Shown here: piece after piece, positions 41,099 to 44,904 of the stretch
Position numbering within the stretch: the stretch's first letter is position 1
Layout of the letters: the number at the start of each line of letters is the position of its first letter
Source of the DNA: Syntrophobacter sp. SbD2
GTDB lineage: Bacteria; Desulfobacterota; Binatia; UBA9968
DNA length: 44,904 nucleotides
NCBI GenBank assembly: GCA_945889495.1
Contig: CAMDBU010000027.1
Location: forward strand, 1 to 44,904
Direction of reading: 5' to 3'
Translations under genes and position numbers: made by a program
The notes under the pieces: model-generated
The model's input: the letters and a program-made list of their open reading frames with translations, nothing else
The model's database searches: none
Told to the model about the DNA's origin: nothing

Positions 41099-41215
41099 GT
41101 TCCAATCGTTCCATGGGTTCCAGCCGTTCCAATCGTTTTTCGGATGAAACACAGATAGCTCTGCGAAGAACCTCCGAGCGACCGAAACGGTTGGAACCAT
41201 TGGAACGGTTGGAAC
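41099..41215. repeat. Inverted repeat built of 9-bp GTTCCAnnC units
   Basis: Left side 41099-41143 has four head-to-tail nine-base units of GTTCCA plus three variable bases. Right side 41182-41215 has three or four such units in reverse orientation (GGTTGGAAC type). A 38-nt spacer lies between. It sits between the convergent sulfatase and methyltransferase genes and could act as a bidirectional terminator. Confidence 0.8.
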
Positions 41216-41236
41216 TGAGCGCAGCGGTGGAACGGG

Positions 41237-42055
41237 TTAAATTTTTTGCCCCGCCGCGATCCACGCCGGCATCGGCAGTTCGACGAACTCGCCTTTGGTG
41301 TATTTTTCTAACGCGCCGCGCATCTCTTGGCGGATTTTTTCTAGCACCGTCGGTTTCTGCGCGCGCAGTAATCCGGCGGTGCGCACGGTACTGTCTTTCA
41401 TGGCGTTGAACAATCCATCGCCGGCCGGCAAGCGCCAAGTCTGCGGCACTTTCGTTACGCTCACCGCGTCGAAGCCGGCGACGATCAGGCCGCGTTTACA
41501 TTCCTCGGGATCGCTATAGCGGAAAAACGGCGGCCCTTCGGGCAACTCCACGCGCGGCTCGCCATGCAGTTCGACGGCGCGCAGGACGATGCCGAAGCCG
41601 ATGGTCTCTTCCGGCTTGGCCCATACTGAGAAGGCGAAGCGGCCGCCGCTACGCAATACGCGCTGGGCTTCGACCAAGGCTTTTTCCGGCTGGCCGAGAT
41701 GGAGAATGCCGAAGTTCATCGCCGCGGCGTCGAACAAGGCATTGCCGCAAGGCAACGCCTCGGCGTCGCCTTCGCGAAACTCGACGCCGGCTTGCAAGCG
41801 CGACGCGTGATCCACCATCGCCGCCGAGAAATCGACGCCCAGCACCAGCGCGCCGCGTTTGGCCGCGGCGGCCGCCACGTAGCCCGGCCCGCTGGCGATA
41901 TCGAGAAAGCTCCGGCCTTTTTTCAAACGCACGGCGTCGAGCAACGGCTCGATCGCCTGGCTGGTCAACGACCCGAAAGTCTCATGATAACCGGCGGGGA
42001 TTTCCTGCCAGCCAGCCAATTCGAAGCTACGAAATTTTTCCGGTTCAAGGATCAT
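41237..42055 (-). CDS. Class I SAM-dependent methyltransferase
   Basis: 272 residues. The SAM-binding motif I is FLDIASGPGYVAAAAA (about residues 49-64), followed by LGVDFSAAMVDHA (acidic motif), FREGDAEALP (motif with Asp and Glu) and FDAAAMNFGILHL; the fold is a Rossmann-like methyltransferase of the UbiE/ArsM-like broad group. The substrate is not predictable. It is convergent with the sulfatase and divergent from the SBP gene by 126 bp, with no co-transcribed neighbour. The ATG at 42055 is taken as the only in-frame start giving a normal N-terminus. Confidence 0.85.
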   Translation of the reverse strand: MILEPEKFRSFELAGWQEIPAGYHETFGSLTSQAIEPLLDAVRLKKGRSFLDIASGPGYVAAAAAKRGALVLGVDFSAAMVDHASRLQAGVEFREGDAEALPCGNALFDAAAMNFGILHLGQPEKALVEAQRVLRSGGRFAFSVWAKPEETIGFGIVLRAVELHGEPRVELPEGPPFFRYSDPEECKRGLIVAGFDAVSVTKVPQTWRLPAGDGLFNAMKDSTVRTAGLLRAQKPTVLEKIRQEMRGALEKYTKGEFVELPMPAWIAAGQKI

Positions 42056-42181
42056 GGATGGTTCACGCTCGCGTAAGAGATTTCCAATCGGTTATTTTTA
42101 TAGCATGGCCGAGGCCGCAAAGGAATTTCACCTTGACCCGGATAAAGCTTTTCTCTAGTGTCAGTTTCGCGGAGGAAATTC

Positions 42182-43171
42182 ATGACAAGCCGGCGAATTT
42201 TTCTAGCCATACTACTAGGCGTGTTGGTCCATACCACCCCCAGTTTCAGCGCTCAGGCGATCACCAAGCTGATCATGACCAGCGGCTCCTTTAGCGAGCG
42301 CGAGGCGGCCATGTACGTCGCCCAAGACCAGGGTATCTTCCGGCGCTACGGCCTCGAACTGACCTTCGTCACCGTGCGCAACGGTCCGGTGGGCATGGCG
42401 GCACTGGCTTCCGGCGAAACTCACTTTCATTCCGGCTCAGCCACCGGCGCCGTGCTCGGCTCCGCCGCCGAAGGCATGGACTTGGTCTTCGTCGCCGGCA
42501 TCATCAACAAACTCATCGGCAACATCATGGCCGCGCCAAAAATCAAAACCCCAGCGGATTTGCGCGGCAAAGTCATGGCGGTCACCAGCGCCAGCGGCGG
42601 CAGCTGGATGTTCAGTACCTTGGCGCTCGAATACTGGGGCCTCGACGCCAAACGCGACGCCATCACCATGAGAATCTTGGGCGACGAATCGGTGCGCAGC
42701 CAAGCGCTGCTCAACGAATCGGTGGCGGCCACCCACTTGGGCTATACGTTCTCGGCACCGCTGATCACCAGAGGTTTCACCAACCTCGGCGACCTGGCCA
42801 AACTGCCGATCCCATTTCAAAGCACCGGCATCCTCACCACCCGGCGCTACATGAACTCAAACCCAGAGGTAGTCGAAAACGTCCTGCGCGGCGTCATCGA
42901 TGCATTACAGTTCGTCGAAAAACCGGAGAACAAACCGGCGGTGTTGAAAAGCTTGATGAAAGGGCTGCGCCTGCAAAAAGTCGAGCAGGCCATGGAAGGC
43001 TACGACACGCTGGCGAACATCTACGAGAAAAAAATCTACCCGCGCGCCGACGGTGTGCGCAACGTCATCCGGCTCCTCGGCCAGACCAATGAGAAGATTC
43101 GTAAGTTGAAAGCCGAGGAATTGGTTGACGACCGCTTTGTTCGGAAGTTGGAGAAGGAAGGACGGTTCTAA
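42182..43171 (+). CDS. NMT1/THI5-like ABC transporter substrate-binding protein
   Basis: 329 residues. Signal peptide (MTSRRIFLAILLGVLVHTTPS, then FSAQA) and mature SEREAAMYVAQDQGIFRRYGLEL, typical of NMT1/SsuA/TauA-type binders. Next come SGETHFHSGSATGAVLGSAAEG and an AAPKIKTPADLRGKVMAVTSASGGS segment (domain linker). The start is ATG 42182, with GGAGG 7 nt upstream; a GTG at 42158 is possible but unlikely. No permease or ATPase gene is present. Its last 153 bp recur at 44159-44311, beyond the TacA-TacT genes: the duplicated part has an identical first 56 bp and only one amino-acid change. Confidence 0.9.
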   Translation: MTSRRIFLAILLGVLVHTTPSFSAQAITKLIMTSGSFSEREAAMYVAQDQGIFRRYGLELTFVTVRNGPVGMAALASGETHFHSGSATGAVLGSAAEGMDLVFVAGIINKLIGNIMAAPKIKTPADLRGKVMAVTSASGGSWMFSTLALEYWGLDAKRDAITMRILGDESVRSQALLNESVAATHLGYTFSAPLITRGFTNLGDLAKLPIPFQSTGILTTRRYMNSNPEVVENVLRGVIDALQFVEKPENKPAVLKSLMKGLRLQKVEQAMEGYDTLANIYEKKIYPRADGVRNVIRLLGQTNEKIRKLKAEELVDDRFVRKLEKEGRF

Positions 43172-43280
43172 CGCGTTCCCTTCGGTCGCTTCCAGGTGGT
43201 CGGGGAACCAGTAACAGGCCGCTTCTCTGTATTCGTGCCGGATCTCTTGGGCGTAGGTGGTTGCCCCTCGTTCCATCGTG

Positions 43281-43314
43281 TTGACGTTGTGTTGACGAAG
43301 CCGTAAACTTTTAC
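43281..43314 (+). promoter_or_regulatory. Promoter/operator of the TacA-TacT module
   Basis: TTGACG (43281-43286) and TAAACT (43304-43309) are spaced by 17 nt. TTGACG is repeated 11 nt later. The palindrome GTAAA-CT-TTTAC (43303-43314) overlaps the -10 box, where a ribbon-helix-helix antitoxin could bind. Confidence 0.4.
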
Positions 43315-43349
43315 CTACTTTCGTGGGAATTACTTACAGAGGATCAATC

Positions 43350-43628
43350 ATGGCAGACGCACAAGGACGCAACGAAATCATTAATCTGCGGGCAAGCCGG
43401 CGGCAGAAAGAACTGATCGACCGTGCTGCCGGACTGCTTGAGCGATCCCGTTCGGAGTTCATGCTTGCTGCGGCCTGTCGGGATGCCGAGGCCGTGCTGG
43501 CCGACCAGACCCACTTTTTGCTTCCTGAAGGAAAGTTCAAGCGATTCCTAAAAGCGCTTGACGAGCCGCCGGCGAAGAACCTCAGGCTGCGCAAGCTACT
43601 TCAAATGAAAGCCCCCTGGGATCGCTAG
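43350..43628 (+). CDS. tacA: DUF1778 (TacA-type) ribbon-helix-helix antitoxin
   Basis: 92 residues. The N-terminal INLRASRRQKELIDRAAGLLERSRSEFMLAAAC matches the DUF1778 ribbon-helix-helix DNA-binding fold. The C-terminal part (about 55-92, HFLLPEGKFKRFLKALDEPPA) is the toxin-wrapping region. It should neutralise the GNAT toxin encoded 2 bp downstream and repress the shared promoter. The ATG at 43350 with AGAGGA upstream was preferred to a longer frame. The gene lies inside a segment bordered by two copies of the SBP gene 3' end. Confidence 0.9.
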   Translation: MADAQGRNEIINLRASRRQKELIDRAAGLLERSRSEFMLAAACRDAEAVLADQTHFLLPEGKFKRFLKALDEPPAKNLRLRKLLQMKAPWDR

Positions 43629-43630
43629 GC

Positions 43631-44137
43631 GTGGCCGCGATTGCCACCCCGCCCGTTAAGCTCCGGAGCGAGCATGATCTAACCCGCTTCGATTGCGGCG
43701 AACCTACACTCAACGATTGGCTGCGCCGCCGGGCACTCACCAACCAGCAAAGCGGAGCTTCAAATACTTATGTCCTGTTGGACAGCGCGAGAGTGATCGC
43801 CTACTACAGTTTAGCGGCTGGCTCCGTCGCGCGAGAGACCGTGCCCGGCCGGGTGCGGCGCAATGTACCCGATCCCGTGCCTGTCGTTGTATTGGGCCGG
43901 CTGGCTATCGACCGAAACGACCAAAACCGCGGCCTCGGCCAGACTCTATTGCGCGATGCCATACTCCCCACCCTACAAGCTGCGGAGATTATCGGCGTGC
44001 GAGCCCTCCTGGTTCACGCACTCTCGGAACCGGCCAAACGATTCTATGAAAAATGCGGATTCGCACCGTCACCGATCCATCCCATGACACTGATGATCAC
44101 CCTTACCGAAGCCATTAAAGCACTACGGATGAACTAG
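43631..44137 (+). CDS. tacT: GNAT-family (TacT-type) toxin, tRNA acetyltransferase-like
   Basis: 168 residues. GNAT fold: FDCGEPTLNDWLRRRA opens as in TacT toxins, which acetylate charged tRNA and stop translation. LGRLAIDRNDQNRGLGQTLLRDA carries the acetyl-CoA pyrophosphate motif QNRGLG. KRFYEKCGFAP contains the conserved Tyr that acts in catalysis, and PMTLMI is the final strand. The start is GTG at 43631, 2 bp after the antitoxin stop. Both proteins look intact. Confidence 0.9.
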   Translation: MAAIATPPVKLRSEHDLTRFDCGEPTLNDWLRRRALTNQQSGASNTYVLLDSARVIAYYSLAAGSVARETVPGRVRRNVPDPVPVVVLGRLAIDRNDQNRGLGQTLLRDAILPTLQAAEIIGVRALLVHALSEPAKRFYEKCGFAPSPIHPMTLMITLTEAIKALRMN

Positions 44138-44158
44138 ACGACGACCGAAGGACGGCAT

Positions 44159-44311
44159 ATCTACGAGAAAAAAATCTACCCGCGCGCCGACGGTGTGCGC
44201 AACGTCATCCGGCTACTAGGACAGACCAACGAGAAGATTCGCAAGTTAAAAGCCGAAGAGTTGGTCGACGACCGGTTTGTTCAAAAGTTGGAGAAGGAAG
44301 GTAGATTCTAA
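44159..44311 (+). pseudogene. Second copy of the 3' end of the SBP gene
   Basis: 153 bp, equal in length and in frame to 43019-43171, ending in the same TAA. By hand comparison 138 of 153 positions agree. The first 56 are identical and all 15 differences lie in the last 97. The translation starts IYEKKIYPRADGVRNVI and differs from the complete gene at one residue only (Arg to Gln), so most changes are synonymous. There is no start codon or upstream part, so it is not a functional gene. It looks like a displaced original 3' end of the SBP gene or the tail of a lost paralog. Confidence 0.85.
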
Positions 44312-44823
44312 ACTGGATGCCCCTCGGCTCTAAGCGGAGAGGTTTAAAAGTTGTCGACTGGAAGTCAACTCCTGTTTCGGTCATTCCGGCGCAGGGAATC
44401 CAAGCTTTTCTGGCCTAGCTGCACTGGGGAAGACGGATGCCAGCCTGCGTCGGCATGACAAACCTTCACCTCTCCTCAACGCGAGGGACTTCAACCATCC
44501 CGAAAGGGACATTGAAAGACAGCCAAAGAAAGTCGAGTTGTTTGAGTCTGATCCTGTACTTCCTTCCTAATTCACCGCCTAAAGACATTTACTTCACGCG
44601 AATGTGTGTGCCTGCGTGACCAGCCGACTAACTTTTATGTCATGACTATCGTGAAAGAAAGTATAGAAGTGAAAGTCTGACCCCTTCTCTGTATTCCCTT
44701 CTCTGTATTCTTCTCTGTATACTGACCCCGTCTCTGCCTCCTCTCTAATGCCCTTCCCCTAATGTCAGGATAGATGTCGCATGAAGCGATAGAGGAAACC
44801 AGGGGCGAGAGAGCGGGATAGCA
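44312..44823. other. Gene-free right-end stretch with repeats before a transposase start
   Basis: No gene recognised. It includes an inverted repeat (44380-44459) and three close copies of TTCTCTGTAT(T/A)C at 44685, 44699 and 44711, with CTGACCCC at 44676 and 44722. The same 12-mer TTCTCTGTATTC occurs at 43223, inside the segment with the TacA-TacT genes. It may be the left end of an insertion element whose transposase begins at 44824. Confidence 0.5.
44380..44459. repeat. Intergenic inverted repeat, GTCATTCCGGCGCAG family
   Basis: Left arm 44380-44402 and right arm 44435-44459 are imperfect reverse complements (GTCATnCCGnCGCAG ... GGATGCC), with a 32-nt loop. It is related to the element at 26463-26534. 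Confidence 0.6.
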
Positions 44824-44904
44824 GTGAGAGAGCAACGGAGCGAAGAGTTTAGAAAAGCTGCGGTGGTGAAGTATCACAGTCGAGGGAACCGGACGGTTGA
44901 GGAA
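44824..44904 (+). CDS. Start of a transposase (HTH_Tnp_1, IS3-type OrfA-like), cut by window end
   Basis: 27 codons from GTG to the edge: RSEEFRKAAVVKYHSRGNRTVEE (cited as the pattern RSEEFRK-A-V then GNRTVEE) matches the start of helix-turn-helix transposase proteins of the IS3 OrfA/IS66 kind (usual RY-EFK-EAV ... G-SV-EVA). An in-frame stop at 44782 bars a longer start, and no ATG occurs between. It is partial, because the remainder is outside the window. Confidence 0.6.
   Translation, partial: MREQRSEEFRKAAVVKYHSRGNRTVEE

Noticed and set aside
42905-43276. Minus-strand frame starting MERGATTYAQEIRHEYREAA
   Set aside because: The first 35 residues look protein-like, but the rest is antisense to the SBP gene end. 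It could be a broken fragment, but I cannot support it as a gene.
44635-44877. Minus-strand 80-codon frame at the right end
   Set aside because: It crosses repeats and the antisense of the transposase start; repetitive residues (QRRGQ, RRGQT) point to a spurious frame.
1-44904. CRISPR arrays, rRNA genes, prophage structural genes
   Set aside because: Looked for regularly spaced direct repeats with unique spacers, rRNA signatures and phage genes; none found. The only tandem repeat is the 24-bp coding repeat near 20.2 kb.

Overview
The window looks like a chromosomal piece of a GC-rich, uncultured-type bacterium. Most genes are ordinary proteobacterial-type metabolism. The homodimeric pyruvate dehydrogenase set, the Tct transporter, several periplasmic substrate-binding proteins without permeases, two phytoene-dehydrogenase-like flavoproteins, acyl-CoA dehydrogenases and a sulfatase suggest a soil or sediment heterotroph of a deltaproteobacterial-like lineage (Desulfobacterota/Binatota, or Rokubacteria/Tectomicrobia-like). 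This placement is inference; there is no rRNA or other phylogenetic marker here.

Layout. 0.2-6.3 kb: GMC oxidoreductase, a complete TctB-TctA-TctC tripartite tricarboxylate transporter and an MFS exporter. 6.5-8.9 kb: homoserine-kinase-like protein, small membrane protein, metallophosphatase and an elongator-type tRNA-Met(CAT). 9.0-16.3 kb: lipoate-protein ligase divergent from aceE-aceF-lpd, then a standalone 5'-3' exonuclease of the PolA type. The ligase can charge the AceF lipoyl domain, so these genes make and use one complex. 16.3-22.2 kb: accessory zone with HpaB-type monooxygenase plus PPOX split-barrel protein, an Xre-RES toxin-antitoxin pair, two decayed zeta-toxin-like fragments, and an unknown pair (octapeptide-repeat protein plus membrane protein). 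21.3-23.6 kb: cobalt-type nitrile hydratase operon (alpha, beta, two unknown small genes, accessory protein). 24.1-29.3 kb: substrate-binding protein, two FAD oxidoreductases and an SDR, all on the minus strand, probably one catabolic unit. 29.4-32.1 kb: MoxR ATPase plus VWA protein (RavA-ViaA type). 32.4-34.15 kb: small genes separated by attC-like imperfect palindromes, which I read as an integron cassette cluster without a visible integrase. 34.2-42.1 kb: substrate-binding protein, paired acyl-CoA dehydrogenases, Nudix hydrolase, GT87-like membrane protein, sulfatase and methyltransferase. 42.2-44.9 kb: an NMT1-type substrate-binding protein gene whose last 153 bp recur 1.14 kb downstream, on the other side of a TacA-TacT (DUF1778-GNAT) toxin-antitoxin pair, then repeats and the start of a transposase gene running off the window.

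The most interesting points are: (1) the toxin-antitoxin pair flanked by two copies of a gene 3' end, identical for 56 bp and then diverging almost only at synonymous sites, as if a small element inserted and restored the gene end; (2) the cassette-like array; (3) a two-gene unknown cassette inside the nitrile hydratase operon; and (4) at least five sequence families of intergenic inverted repeats placed between genes.
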